Shown here: piece after piece, positions 1-12,540 of the stretch
Layout: the number at the start of each line of letters is the position of its first letter
Numbering within the stretch: position 1 is the first letter of the stretch
Assembly (NCBI GenBank): GCA_001692895.1
Contig: KV748220.1
Location: 1-64,000 of the forward strand
Source of the DNA: Cenococcum geophilum 1.58
Taxonomy: Eukaryota; Ascomycota; Dothideomycetes; Gloniales; Gloniaceae
Direction: 5' to 3'
Length of the DNA stretch: 64,000 nt
Translations under genes and position numbers: made by a program
The notes under the pieces: model-generated
Seen by the model: the letters and a program-made list of their open reading frames with translations, nothing else
Told to the model about the DNA's origin: nothing
The model's database searches: none

Positions 1-125
1 AATCTTATATAATCTTATATAATCTTATATAATTTTATACAATCTTATATAATCTTATATAATCTTATACAATCTTATATAACCTTATATAATCTTATAC
101 AATCTTATATAGTCCCATATAGTCT
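1..125. repeat. 10-bp tandem satellite at the edge of the large repeat, copy 1
   Basis: About a dozen copies of a 10-bp unit close to AATCTTATAT, cut by the window edge. The same array precedes the second copy of the downstream repeat near 27610-27700, so it belongs to the repeat or marks its border. The unit does not resemble a fungal telomere repeat. Confidence 0.9.
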
Positions 126-2823
126 TATATAGGTTTATTATTATATTATATATTACAGGTTCTATACTAGCTTAGCTGCTTTTGCTATTTATCCTAGCTT
201 CTATATAATAACGTGATGCGAGTTCCTTCTTTAAGAAAGTTGTCCGAGTATAGAGTATTATATTAGTCCCAATTAATATAATTATTAATATAGTACAAAT
301 CTGGATAAGAAGTAGCGGCTAGAATAATATGCGCGCTTTATAAAATAGATGGCATTAAATAAAAGCAACTACCTCTAAGTACTTGCCTAGTATTTACGCT
401 TAAACGCGGCTACCTTTTCACCTTAACTATACCGTATATTAGATGCGGTAGTCTATAATTTAATAGCTAAAGCAGCTCTACTATAGCTCTAGTATACTGT
501 ATATATACACCGTACTTATCTAACCTTTTAATATCTAGAATAGTAATAATTAGCTAAAGCTGGCCTATAAGTCTTCTACCTAACGGCGTGCGGCCCTTTC
601 TAATACGGTTGCCGTTATCTATATACTCCTAGACCTATATATAATCACGCCTCCACTAGTTAAAATATTGCTAATTTAGTGTGCAACATACTACCTCACT
701 AATTTAGCCCTTAAGGTTAGTTGTATTTTTTCCATCTCGTTTCTAACAGTAAATAGATGGATATATTTTAATAAGTAGGCGCTTAACCTATAAGGGGTCC
801 TTCTCTTTCTGGTCTATATCGGAGTTCTAGGTATATTTACCTTATAGTTTTCGCCTATACTTTTGGATAAATACCGTAATGCCGTCTAGAAACCCTAGGA
901 TTTTGTAGTAGTTTGCTATATAAGATATATAAAGCCACGTCTTTAACCTAAGACGCCTCTAGATAAGATCTATTGCCCTATTTATATCTTCTAAAGGCTA
1001 CCGAAGCTTTGCAACTGCTAAATACTATATTAGTTAAGTAACCTACACCTCTAGATGCTGGGAAGACTGTGGTATAGAATTACTATTTATAAAAGCTATT
1101 TCGTCTTCTATTGCTAGTACTACTACCCATCTTAAATTATAAGAGCAGATTTAAGATAGCGAATCCCGTTTATTTATTAAGTTATAAAACGCCTTAATAA
1201 TATAATGGTGTCTAGCTTCGCCATTTACGCTAGTGCAGTACCCATCTACACATCTATATAGGCGGATATTTTCCTTAAAATATACAAGGGCATGGAATTT
1301 TGGTATATTAAAATAGCCTATATTAGAATCCTTTGCCTTTAGACGGAAACTTTAAAACATACCTTTAAGTATATTAATTTGATATAGGGCGTGGTGTATA
1401 TATTATAGTGTCTCCTTATTATAGGTGTGATACTAAGCTATAATAACGAAGTTATATACGGCTCTTATAAAATGCATAGCATATAATTCCCTAGATAATA
1501 GTAGTGGGGCTAGTATAGCGATAAGTTAACGAACTATAGCATTTTATTTATTACCTATCTATTAAGTAACTTTACTAAATAACAGGTTATTAAACCGTTT
1601 TAGCCCTATAAAAGCCGGGACTTATTTAAAACGCTAATTAAGCTAAGCCTCCGCAGACATATTTATTGTAGTTATTTTTATCCCTCTTCTCTTTCTTTTT
1701 AGCTAAATAATATCATCTACCAGTTTCCGTACCTATTCAATAAGTCGTATAATAATACCCTTTAAAAGCTAATATAGAACATCTACTATTATACCCTTAT
1801 AGATATTAAATAGGCGATAATGCTATATGAAATATTTTACTAGGTATACCCAGTCGTCTAAGGATGGAAGAATATTCTTTAGTTTCTAGCGTTTAATCTA
1901 TCTTCTTGTCTCCTTATAGGTGCGTAGCGGGTATTATTTCTTAATTAAGTTCTCGCGCTTTAGAGGGGGGACTTAGTATATAGTGCAGTGCTGTCGGCTT
2001 TTAATACCTGTAAGTAGTATTTATTCTTTATAGTCTGCCATTATTCTATATATAATTAGATAACATCGTTATATAAAATTATTCGTATATTAAAGGTCTA
2101 CGCCGCTTTCTATAAGATGCTTAATTGCTATTATATTTTAGTTAATAGAATATAGCGTTAGAATACTAAAGCAGGACTTACGTTTAAATATAGTTCTTAT
2201 TGCCTTATAATATGCTTTACTTTTTATATTATTATCTTTTTCTTTAATAACTGGTATAAAGCTAATAAGGATATTTATGGGGGATATCTATCGGCGCCGA
2301 ACTTGTTAGTTAAGATTACTAATAGTAAGATATACCGGCTAGGCCAATTTATCGCTATAGTATATTATTAGCTAGGTCTTATTAACTGCTATAAGTATAG
2401 GAACTACTATAGCACCGCTAGGAAGCTTACCTTATATCTCCTACTACCAGTTACCGCTGTATAGCTTATTATAGACTTAGTGGTTTTTGGCATTATAAAG
2501 TCTCTTTAGTATATATACCAGTGCATCTTTAAAGGGTTAATAGCCAATTAGAAAGGTAATTACATTTATAATATCCTAGTAAAGAATATAGTATTCCCTC
2601 TACTTAGAGCCTTTAATATACAATTCCACCTTATACTCTAATTGGAGCTATTGTTTGTCTTATATACTAAATAGAATAGCGGTAATTAGTTCTTCCTATT
2701 AATTTATAAATTAGAAGCTAAGTAGGCTATAAAGTAGGCTAAGGTGGGTGTCTTTAAGTAGTGTATTAACGTCTCCCTTTATACAGCGAATGCGGTGCAG
2801 CTATATTAAAAAGACGTAATTAA
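126..2823 (+). repeat. Large dispersed repeat, copy 1 (unclassified element)
   Basis: This stretch aligns collinearly with 27700-32288 once two insertions in the second copy are removed. Differences are overwhelmingly C/T and G/A transitions, plus a small indel near 1290 (the second copy has about 6 extra bases). Similarity ends abruptly at about 2823 here and 32288 there. Reading the plus strand through stops gives long hydrophobic, Gln-rich frames, for example about 2270-2800, suggesting a decayed coding region. I recognise no domain. It could be one piece of a larger element that includes the SNF2-like relic downstream, but that link is only positional. Confidence 0.85.
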
Positions 2824-3502
2824 ACTCTAAATAAAAAGGATTATATAGTATACTTTGGCTATTATTGTGTTATAATATGGTAATATCTAAAATTGTCTAG
2901 CTAACTTACTATATATTATTATCAGTCTCGCATAAAATTGGTTTACCCGCCTTTATATTCTTAGTTGCTTTAAATATCTCTACTCTAAGTAATAATAATA
3001 ACGATATAACGCTTTTCTAATATAGTATACCGTATAGAGGCACTAGATAGGCATTCTGCTTATATTTTACCGCCACCGGAGCGTACTTATTGGTATCTAT
3101 ATTTATACTATCTAGTTATAATCGCGCGTTATTTAACCAATAAGAGTAGTAGAATTAATCGTGAATTATAAGCAGTCGGGCCGCAATAAATATATAAGTG
3201 TTGTATCTTTCTTCGCGTGCTTTTTTATAGACGTATTAGTAGCTAGGTAGCCGCCTTTTATAGTACTATAGGTGTTAGTAAAGGCCGCCGTAACTCTTAG
3301 GGGTATAAGAACACCATAGATAGCTCTGCTGTATTATCGCTAATTATATATTAAATAATATGGTATTATTTCTAGGTGTAAAGAGTACGTATTATAGTAC
3401 TAACGGTTAATTGCCGGTATTGATTTATATAAGTGGCTTAGCTTTATAGCTGCTAAGAGTATACCTTTTATTTTCTTACTAGAACTAGTTACGCTAAAGT
3501 AT
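2824..3502. other. AT-rich decayed sequence, unassigned
   Basis: Sequence beyond the point where similarity to the second repeat copy stops. It has the same TpA-rich, CpA-poor composition. A plus-strand frame can be followed through stops around 3030-3140, but no motif could be assigned. Confidence 0.5.
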
Positions 3503-3880
3503 AAGTATAACTAGCCTAATACTAAGTTTAAGGACTTAAAAGAGTCCAAGACAGCTAAAATAGATGCTAAAGCGCAAGTATAACTAGCTTAACACTGAGT
3601 TTAAGGACTTAAAAGAGTCTAAGGTAGCTAAACTAGATACTAAAGTATAAGTATAACTAGCTTAACACCAAGTTTAAGGACTTAAAAGAGTTTAAGGCAG
3701 CCGGAATAGACGCTAAAGCGTAAGTATAACCAGCTTAATACCGAGTTTAAGGACTTAAAAGAGTCTAAGGCAGCCAAACTATACGCTAAAGCGTAAGTGT
3801 AACTAGCTTAACACCGAGCTTAACACTAAGTTTAAGGACTTAAAGAGTCTAAAGTAGTAGAACTAGATACTATAAACTAA
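3503..3880. repeat. 73-bp minisatellite, about 5 copies
   Basis: Units begin with AAGTATAACTAGCTTAACAC-like sequence at 3503, 3576, 3649, 3722 and 3795, an exact 73-bp spacing. The last unit carries an extra partial duplication. A 73-bp period is not a multiple of three, which argues against a protein repeat. Copies differ mainly by transitions. Confidence 0.95.
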
Positions 3881-5173
3881 AGACTTAATAGTACCTAAAA
3901 AACCTTTATCCGTCTAAATAATAATATATAGTATTTTTAGGCAATGGCTATAGGACCACAGCTACGGCAAAGATATTATTTACTACTAATATTACAGAGC
4001 CCAATGATATTAGCTATCCGGACCTATAAATTCCGTTATTTCTATATAAGCCGTAGTAAGAAAAAAAGGGAAGATTAAGGGTAGTGCTAGTTAAGTTAAG
4101 ATAACTAAATAAGTTAGCACTTAGAACTATAATATCCGGTCTTAGATATACAAAGTTCTAACTAATATCTAACTTAAGCTGCCGCCTGGAAGTCTTATAT
4201 TCATTATTAGGGTAACGCTAGAGGGCTAGGCTGGATAATGGGTATTAGCAATAATATAGATAATTTAAAGCCCGCGAAGTAATTAAATAGAAAGCCCGTA
4301 TCTTATAGGCTAACTACTTATCTTTAATAGCTTTTAAAAGTTTATTTTTAGAATTCCTTTTAATATCTCCGGTTTCCTATTAAACAGATATATTAGCACG
4401 AGCCTATATACTACTAGGGTGCGGAAAGCTAAAATACAGTTAGAGCTCTTTAAATAATTTGCTAGAAAAGAATAGGTTATTTAGGTTAGCTTATAGATTG
4501 GCCAGCTTAACCTTAATATCCTACCCTAGCTTATGAAGATTAGGGCTATCTCTACCCGGTATACTACCGTTAATCTATATATTAGTATCTCCCTTATTTA
4601 TAGCGGCTAAAGAGGCTTTAGGTGTCTAGTCTCTAGAAGGCATTATAATATAGCTTTTAAAAGAGCCCACTCCGCGCTAGGGCACTAGACGCTATATTAT
4701 AGGTAAAGCTTATAGTAGTTATATAAGGCGGGATATATTTCTAAGCAGTATGCGTTTAGAGAAATTAAGGCTAAGGTAAGCTTAACATAGCTATATTTTT
4801 AAAGACAAAGAGGCTATAGTATTGGTTTAGGCGGCCATAAAAGTTTAAAAGATTAAGTAAATAATAGTAGGAAATAGAAGAAAAAGGCGCATAAATAAGA
4901 GTACGGTGTTACAGGGCTAGAGTAACAATAGCTATATTATAAATAGCTTAATATACAATTCGGACTACGGGACCTATATACAAATAAGTCTAGTGAATAT
5001 CTTTAATATAAAGCGTAGTAGCTATAAGTGGGATCTAGGATACTAGTTTTAGGTTGCCTATATAGTAGATATAACAGCTTATCTAAAAAAAAGTTGCTTT
5101 ATTAGTAATATAGCTTAAAAATAGGTTATACTTTAAGTAAAAGGGTATCCTAAAGCCTTATCTTACGCTTATA
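3881..5173. other. AT-rich decayed sequence, unassigned
   Basis: No open frame and no recognisable motif on either strand. Composition matches the surrounding RIP-affected repeats. Confidence 0.5.
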
Positions 5174-5590
5174 GGATAAAATACCATATTATATTTTACT
5201 TTATTTTATACAATCTTAGACTTTTTATAATATCTTAGATTATCCCCTACCTCTCTCTACTATACACTTTACCTTATCTTGCACTTATGGGATAAAATAC
5301 TATATTGTATTTCACTTTTTTTTATACAATCTTGGACCTTTCATAATGTCTTAAATTATCCCCCCGCCTCTCTCTGCTATGTATTTCACCTTACCTTACA
5401 CTTATAGAATAAAATACTATATTATATTTTACTTTTTTGTATAATCTTAGACATTTTATAATATCTTGGATTATCCCCCCGCCTCTCTCTACTATGCATT
5501 TCACCTTACCTTACGCTTATAGAATAAAATGCTATATTATATTTTACTTTTTCGTACAATCTTAGACATTTTTTAATGTCTTAGATTGTC
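5174..5590. repeat. Minisatellite of about 116 bp, roughly 4 copies
   Basis: Units start with GGATAAAATA or GAATAAAATA at 5174, 5290, 5407 and 5522. Each carries a block like ACAATCTTAGAC followed by a pyrimidine-rich CCTCTCTCTACTAT block. Unit lengths vary between 115 and 117 bp. Confidence 0.93.
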
Positions 5591-6269
5591 CCAAACTTAT
5601 TCCTTTACCTCTTTAGAGCTGCTTCACTAACTAGTCACAATATAAAGAATAGAATTATTAGCTCTCTTATTATTATATATCTAGTCTAGTTGCTTAAGTA
5701 TACCTATTAGGACATCCATTATCCTATTTATAACTCTTTAGCTTCCTATATAATATATATAATAACTAACATTCTAAGGCTTCTACTATAGATTACACTT
5801 ATTTTTATATGCCTTACTATTTATATCTTATAATTTTATTTACTTAGTTAGCAGCGCAAATCTTATATCTTATCTTACCACACACCTTTCATTCCGTTTC
5901 TTACTCTAAGTCTTATATTTCGTTCTACTGCCCATATTAAAGCTTATATCTTATCCTACTTCTTACATTAAGACTCGTATTCTGTTCTATTTCTTATATT
6001 ACTCTTATATTACTCTTATTAGAATCAGCTATTATCTTAAGTTAACACTATTAACATACCTTCTCATTATAACTATTAGGATTATCTTATTAGATTATTA
6101 CTAATTATCTAATATATTATCCGCTCCACTGTCTTTATAAGTTACTCTATACTATTCTATATAAAACTTTCACCCGCTTATAAATATATAGGGTCCTTAA
6201 CTATAATAGCAGCGCCATACCTAGACTCTAGTTGGTATTTAACTACTATAACTAATAAGAACTTATTAT
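5591..6269. other. T/C-rich unassigned sequence
   Basis: Pyrimidine-rich, low-complexity stretch with repeated CTTATAT and TTCTTAC-like words around 5830-6010. No gene or motif seen. Confidence 0.5.
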
Positions 6270-9200
6270 AAATAAGTGGTCTAAAGCTATAGTAAGGACT
6301 TGCGATTAACGAAAAAACATATAAAGAAATCCTCTAATACTATGCTAGCAAAATTAACGAAGCGTCTAGCGGTAGGTTGCTAGTATCCAGGCCTATACAA
6401 AATAGAGTTAAGCGTATAATCTTTAACCTTCTTAATACTAAGTATAGGCACGTATTTAGGAGATCTAATCTACCATTAGAGTTTAAAGCTTTCGCTATCG
6501 CTGCTAAAAAATCTATATAGCGACACGTAATAACTAATAGACGTAGAGGCGTAGAGGTTATAATAGCTAATATTATTTTAAAGTATAGCGGCTTATCTTC
6601 TAGAGAGCAGTCTGTTAACTTATCTAGATTAAGGGCAGCCTCTAAGGCTGCCTAGGTGCTTAGTAGTCTATCTATTAAAGTCCCACAACAGCTAAATACT
6701 ACACCTATACTATTCTATGAAATGAGCTTTACTATATATAGTTACCTAGACAAAACGCCATTAAATAGGGCCCCCATTCTATACTGATTTGCATTAAAAA
6801 CTAAGTATAAGCATCTATTATCCAATTCTCCAGAGAAAGTTAATATATATTACTATAGATATAATAAGCTATAGGCCGCGATAAGTATAAACTTCTTGGC
6901 GGATAAATATAGGGATGGCTGGGCTATAGTAGATCTAACCACCGGTATACTAATTCTTAACTATATAAACCTAGCATTTACAGTACTTTCTGCAAAGAAG
7001 GCTAGACTTAATATAATTATAATTAGAGTTAAAAATCCTAATCGGATTATAAAGCGTAAGAGACTTTATAACTTATATAAAATTGTATAATATTATATAG
7101 AATTGTCTAACGTACGTTTATAGGTATAAAATTTAATAAAAGTACTTCTAAGTCCGACTCTAACCCTAATATTACACAACCGGTACTAACTAGGAGAAGA
7201 ATAGGCATACCTGCCCTAGGTTGAAGTAGTTATAAGCAATCAATTTTAGAGTCCACGCTACCTATATCTAAGCAGTCAAATCCAAAGCCTATATTAACCC
7301 TAAAGTCCACGCTATCTATACCTAAGCAGTTAAATCCAAAGCCCACATTAACCCTAAAGTCCACGCCACCTATACCTAAGCAGTTAAATCCAAAGCCTAT
7401 ATTAACCCCAAAGTCTACGCCACCTATACCTACTAGTGCATTATTAGCCGTATAACTGGCTATAATTAAAACTGCTCATAGCTAGACCCGTAGTAGTAAA
7501 GACCAGCCCCTACTAGATAAATTAAAGCTCTTAAAAGGCGTAGATCTAAATAAAGTATAAATATTTAAGATAATGCTATAGGATAAGATAAAAGGATAGT
7601 ATAATAAATAGCTAAAGTCTAATCGCGAAATGTTTATTAATATATTATTTAAGGATATAAATAATAACCCTAACCTAATTTATATTAGGGAAATTAATCT
7701 TAACCGCATATAGGAGCGCCGCCACTTTAACGCCTTAATTAACCCTATTTCGACTAATAAGGAACTAGAAGATAAGCATAAGGATAGAATTAAGGAGGTT
7801 AATTAGGAAGTTAATTACCTAAAGGACGTATAAGAAGCATATATCAACCTAATATTATAGGTAAAGGCGCTACAGTTCCTCTTATTTCCGTTAACTATTC
7901 ACAACACTCTTTAAGACGCAACCTTCTACTTATACGGCATAAAAAAGGGTAAAGCTATATAGATATATTAGCTGCTTAGTATTACCTATACTCTTCGTAA
8001 TTATACAGCCCTAGGTAGGACCTTTCTCGCGGATACGATGGGTTTAGGTAAGACACTTTAAATACTCTTAATCTAGTACACCAGCGTGTTAATAACTAAG
8101 ATTAACCTTAACTAGCTTAATTGGATAAATTAAGAAGGTAGAGATAAAAGTCTCTACTTTACCCCTAATATAGATAAATACCCACAGCCGCCTAACGCCC
8201 AATACCCGAGTTAAATAGATAGCATGCTATAGTGCTATTATATTAAGGGAAGTATTACCAGAAAATTTCTTTACTGGCTAGTAGGACTAACTATATACAT
8301 TACTAGATAGAATCTACTGCCCTAAGCGGTTAAAGACGTCAAATTATAGTTTAAAACCTCAGAACTAAATGATTATATTCCTAGAGGCAAACTATAAGTT
8401 CGCGTACGCCATTCGGCTTTTATTAGGTCTAGTATAAAAAAGTACAATTTTACAGATAAAGATAAAGACATTCTTAAACCTATAAAATGCAAAAGAGAAG
8501 GTAAGAAGGTCTAGTGGAAAATAGACCTAAGATCGGCTTCGTATCATATAATTATAATATTATAAACTTAGGTAATAACCTAGACTGCTTAGGAATAGTA
8601 TAAGACTATTTTTAATCTCTATAAAGACGGTAGTCCTCGTTATATCGTTAGTAAGATTCTTGCCGATAAGTTCTATATAGATAGGTTAGAGATAGGTTAT
8701 CTAATAAAAATGGCCAAATAAGTATACAATAATTAAGTAGTATTTCCTCGCTTCTAACGCCCGGGCCTATCTTATAAGGACGGCAATAGTAAAATAGCCT
8801 ACTATACCTCTCGACCTTTAGTAGTGTTTACTTCTAGTACACTAACTAGCGAAGGTTTTACAAGTCTAATTCCCGCCTTAGAAATTTTTAGGGCCCCCTA
8901 ATTAGGCGGATTTCACAAATATAAAATTAATTAATAATCGCAATATTAAAGCATTAATTAAATATAAAAAGCTAAGAGTAGCTAATTACTCTTCTCTTCC
9001 AAACAAGGTTATTACGGGCTTTAAAAAATGCTCCTCTTTAATTATAAAGATCTTAATTATATATAGGATAGGGAAAGACTAATGGTTTAATAGGAGGGTG
9101 ATTAATAAGCTACTACTAGTCGTCTACTAAGACTGCTATATAACGAACGATTTAATATTCAAACTGTATATTAATAAGCTCTGGTATAGAGCATCCTTAA

Positions 9201-10100
9201 ATTCTTTTAAATAGCTAAATAAAGCTTTTAAACACTAGAAAGCTAAAGGAAGAAAAGAAGAAAAACCCGTCTTTAATATAGATTAATTTCTAAAGGGAGC
9301 CGGTTACTTATTAAAAATTTTTACTATCTTTCTAGGCCTGGCTAAGGTAGGAGATAAGTAGTAAGATGTGTAGTAGAAGGATAAGGTAAAAGTTAGAACA
9401 AAGCTAAAGTAGACAGTTAATAAGTTTCGCAGTAAAAAATAGGATAAACCTTTAGACAAGAATTTGCTTTAGAGGAATTAGAGTATAATTACTAACTCTA
9501 GAAAACTAAAGCTAATTATAAAATACGTTAATAAAGTACTTAAAAGGAATCCTAATAAGAGACTACTGTTTAGTAGTTATAAACTAGCAGCATATACGCT
9601 ATTACGCCTTATAAGTTAGCTATTAGACTAATAGTAAACTGTTACTAATAATATAATATAGTATTTCTATAAAAGGCTTAGCCAGTCTAAATATTTAACT
9701 ATTTACTAGATAGAGTTTAGGATATCCCTAAAGGACTAAAAAGATATCTATAAAGCGTTTTATATTCTAATAGGCAGTCCTTACTAAAATAATATAGTCT
9801 AGTTTCTTATTATTAACCAAAGGGTTAGAGGAGAGGGTCTAAATTTAGTCTCTATATATAGAGTCCATCTGCTTAAACCGGCGACAACGGTAAATATAAA
9901 AGTATAAGTATTTGGCCGGGCTACTAGATCTAGACAGTTAGCGCCAGCAGTTACTATATTAATAACGTATAGTATAGATAGGTGGAACCTAATTAATATA
10001 GTTATGTTAGCGAGGCGTACAATAACTAAAAGGATAACAATTAATAAGTTCTATAAGGTGTTTAAAACCCAACCTACTTAGCAGGCTAATAATAATATAA
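6270..10100 (+). pseudogene. Decayed SNF2-family helicase/ATPase-like gene
   Basis: Reading through stops on the plus strand gives a Walker A region LADTMGLGKT at about 8023-8052, close to the SNF2 consensus LADEMGLGKT. Near the 3' end, at about 9830-9930, a frame reads GEGLNL and then QVFGRATRSRQ, matching the spacing and character of SNF2 motifs V and VI. The two regions lie in different frames, so at least one frameshift or intron separates them. A short open stretch at 6896-7090 is probably part of the N-terminal region, in yet another frame. Family members are DNA-dependent ATPases acting on chromatin or in repair. Here in-frame TAA/TAG codons are dense, so the copy cannot be functional. 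Whether this is a captured host gene or an element-borne gene is not decidable. Ends are approximate. Confidence 0.65.
7249..7440 (+). repeat. 54-bp in-frame repeat inside the SNF2-like relic
   Basis: Three to four copies with starts 54 bp apart (7302, 7356, 7410). Each would encode 18 residues resembling KSTPPIPKQLNPKPTLTP, a Pro/Lys-rich linker. The frame is the same as that of the downstream Walker A motif, which supports a coding origin for this tract. Confidence 0.85.
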
Positions 10101-10424
10101 TGGAAATAGCGTAGCTAGTATAGTCGGAGCAGTGATCCCCTATAATAAGAGTGTGTCTTAGTATAATATATATATATATAGATAATATACCACTATTTAA
10201 TATTGTGTAATATATTATCTTAGTTTTAACCACTATATAAAAGTATAGGCCACCTTATATATGGTACTAATATTACCCCACCAAAATACTTATAACTTAA
10301 GAACTACTATAGTTATTTATATAAAATTTTAAATATAGCTTATTAAATAGTAATTTAAGCTTTTTATAAAAAAAATTAAAAAAAATTTAAAGCTATTTTA
10401 TATATAGTTTTAAAATACTTATAG

Positions 10425-10612
10425 CTTAATAACTATAATAGCTATTTATATAAAAATTTAAATATAGCCCACTAATTAATATATTAAACTTTTAATATAA
10501 TTAAAATAAAATACTATAAAATATTTTATAAAGAGTTTAACTTATTAATTAGTAAGCTATATTGGTTTTTATATAAATAGCTATTATAATTATTAAGCTA
10601 TATATTAGCGAC
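10425..10612. repeat. Inner palindrome of the same foldback family
   Basis: AATACTTATAGCTTAATAAC on the left pairs with the inverse near 10575-10612, with similarity across about 75 bp on each side. The arm sequence is a diverged relative of the outer arms (both contain a TTTATATAAAA-TTTAAATATAGC block), which suggests one foldback copy nested in another. Confidence 0.7.
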
Positions 10613-11032
10613 TTAGTTAATTAAGGCACGAGTATAAACAAAGGGACGCGTAAGCCTATACAATTAGTAGTCTATAAACGAGGATCTAAAGCTAGAGAAA
10701 GGAAAGGAAAGGGCGGCGCTATTTAACGTTATATATAATCCTCTAATTATATGACGGCAATTGTCTAAAACTATCTAAAACTGTCTAAAACTGTTTGCAA
10801 TTGTTTACTACAATTTACTAATATCTACTAGTTTCCACCAGCGCCATAACACTATAAGTATTTTAAAACTATATTTTAATATAAAATATAAAATAAAACT
10901 ATATATAAAATAACTTTAAAATAAAGAAATTTTATTTTATAAAAAGCTTAAATTACTATTTAATAAGCTATATTAAATTTTTTATATAAATAACTATAGT
11001 AGTTCTTAAGTATAAGTATTTTAGTAGGTAAT

Positions 11033-12506
11033 CTCTACGTAGCCGAAATAAGTGTCGGTTTGGGGCACGTGCGCACCCACCAAAATCATGCTTCACGATC
11101 ATTGTTTACAACACCATAATACAGCCAAATCAATTCAATATTGAGTTATCTGCCCGTCAGCCCTAATGCACTCATGCAGGCGCTTCGTATACCAGCTGTA
11201 CATCTCTGCAATCTTCTCCTGATCCACTTAATTCTCCTAAACATCTATAAAACGCTCCAATGCTATATCCTCCTCTTCTACGCGCTTTAAATGGAACTTC
11301 TTCTTAACAGGATGGGCTAAGGACTCCATAATTAATAGATCTGGTAATAAACCAGGCAATATTAGAAGCTTTAAGTCCCATTCCTTTGCCTAGGCTAAAG
11401 ACTCCCTTAATTTATGCGCTGAATCTGCATCCTAATATAAAGTAATTCCCTTAATATTAAACTTTAAAAGAAGCCATGGCAACACCTGCTCGGTGTAGGC
11501 TTTTAAGCTTATTTTGCCCACCTAGTTATCTACCTTATATAAGAAGAACTTCTTCTAGGTCCTGCCAATAACAATAAAGACATTAAATAGTTTAAGATAC
11601 TTCTTCTCTCGGGCCTTCTCCTTTTTATCCTTTTTAGTAACTCCCTTCTTCCTATAAACATTCTGTGGCAAATAGCGGTAAAGATTACCACTCCTTCTCT
11701 TAATTCTATGGGTTTCTTCTGCACCTAAACCAAAGTGATATTTATTATAAAAAGCAACATCATTCCAGTCCTTGGGATGAGGTCTTTCTTTTAGCTATAA
11801 ATAGTACCAATTCTTCCTTTTATCTGCCTGCTCTAGGTTAAGCCACTTCTCTTCCTCTATCTTTGCATTAATATATCCTTTATCCTCTTTTATAGCTCTT
11901 TAAATTGGCTTATTTCTAAGAGGTTAGCAACCTATTCTCCGAGTTAGAACCATTAGAAGATCTTTGTAATTTAGGGCTTTTTAAACAATAGTCTGCCATG
12001 GGGCTAATTTTGAGTCTTAATTGAGATTAGGGTTGTCCAAATATATGGCAATAGCGTAGGTGTCTTCCTTTGTAAGGGCTCGATTTCTCCCTCTTATTTC
12101 TAGCCTAGAATTGTGTATAGTTTTATATTGCTTTAAGGCTACAATACGTTACTAAGAGCGCTCAGCAATTCCAGTAGCCTGCTGTATAATAGCTAGAGGA
12201 ATAGCCTTGCCCAGTAATTAGCCAAAGATTTTGGCGTAGAGAACTCCTATGCGTGGAGGAGTCTTTGGATGCTTATTTTCCCTAACGTTATAGTATAATT
12301 CTAGGGGTGGGGTAAAGTATTTAGCCCGCATCTTTCGGGATACAGGCTCCTTAGTGACTCGGGTCATAATTGGTAATTGCACCGAACGAATTTGGGTGCG
12401 AAATGGTGGTGTCGTGAGGTTTGTTATGATTGAGGCATGCTTAGGGGCTTTGTTTGGGTAGGGCGTGCACGTGCCCCAAACCAACACTTATTTCGGCTAC
12501 GTAGAG
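11033..12506 (-). mobile_element. Tc1/mariner-IS630-like DNA transposon, RIP-inactivated
   Basis: Terminal inverted repeats of about 46 bp match at 43 positions. Both ends read CTCTACGTAGCCGAAATAAG inward (11033 onward and inverse from 12506). A direct repeat GTAAT flanks the element at 11028-11032 and 12507-12511. The interior carries a single minus-strand transposase relic. Composition is less AT-rich than the flanks, so this is a later insertion. A 5-bp flank repeat is odd, because this superfamily normally duplicates TA; the class assignment rests on the protein. Confidence 0.88.
11135..12367 (-). pseudogene. DDE transposase pseudogene (IS630/Tc1-mariner type)
   Basis: One minus-strand frame of 411 codons runs from an ATG at 12367 to a TGA at 11135 without any frameshift, interrupted by about 14 TAA/TAG codons. 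The N-terminal part contains KAIPLAIIQQATGIAERS, a helix-turn-helix-like region of the kind found in fungal IS630-type transposases. Downstream come HFGLGAEETHRIKRRSG, then DADSAH, matching the second catalytic Asp region (consensus D-x-D/N-x-x-H). Then LPGLLPDLLIMESLAHPVKK aligns with the SPDLxPIExxWxxLK block, where the final catalytic Glu is retained. The C-terminus reads IRADGQITQY, also typical. A start further upstream inside the TIR would need a GTG codon, so the ATG was preferred. All damage is of the C-to-T kind. Confidence 0.85.
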
Positions 12507-12540
12507 GTAATATAAGGTGGGACTATGCACAAGGTGGCCC

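Larger units (their letters stand above)
10247..12540. mobile_element. Foldback / long-TIR element, split by a DNA transposon
   Basis: The left arm (about 10247-10440) is the inverse of the right arm (about 10850-11032 continued at 12507-12540). Shared arm words include GGCCACCTT at the tip and ACTTAAGAACTACTATAG further in. The spacer (about 10613-10850) holds no gene. The right arm is interrupted by the transposon at 11033-12506; removing it restores the match. No convincing outer target-site duplication could be read. No transposase of its own is visible, so this looks non-autonomous. Confidence 0.75.

Noticed and set aside
1-125. Telomere repeat at the window start
   Set aside because: The 10-bp AATCTTATAT unit is unlike fungal telomere repeats and also occurs internally at 27610-27700.
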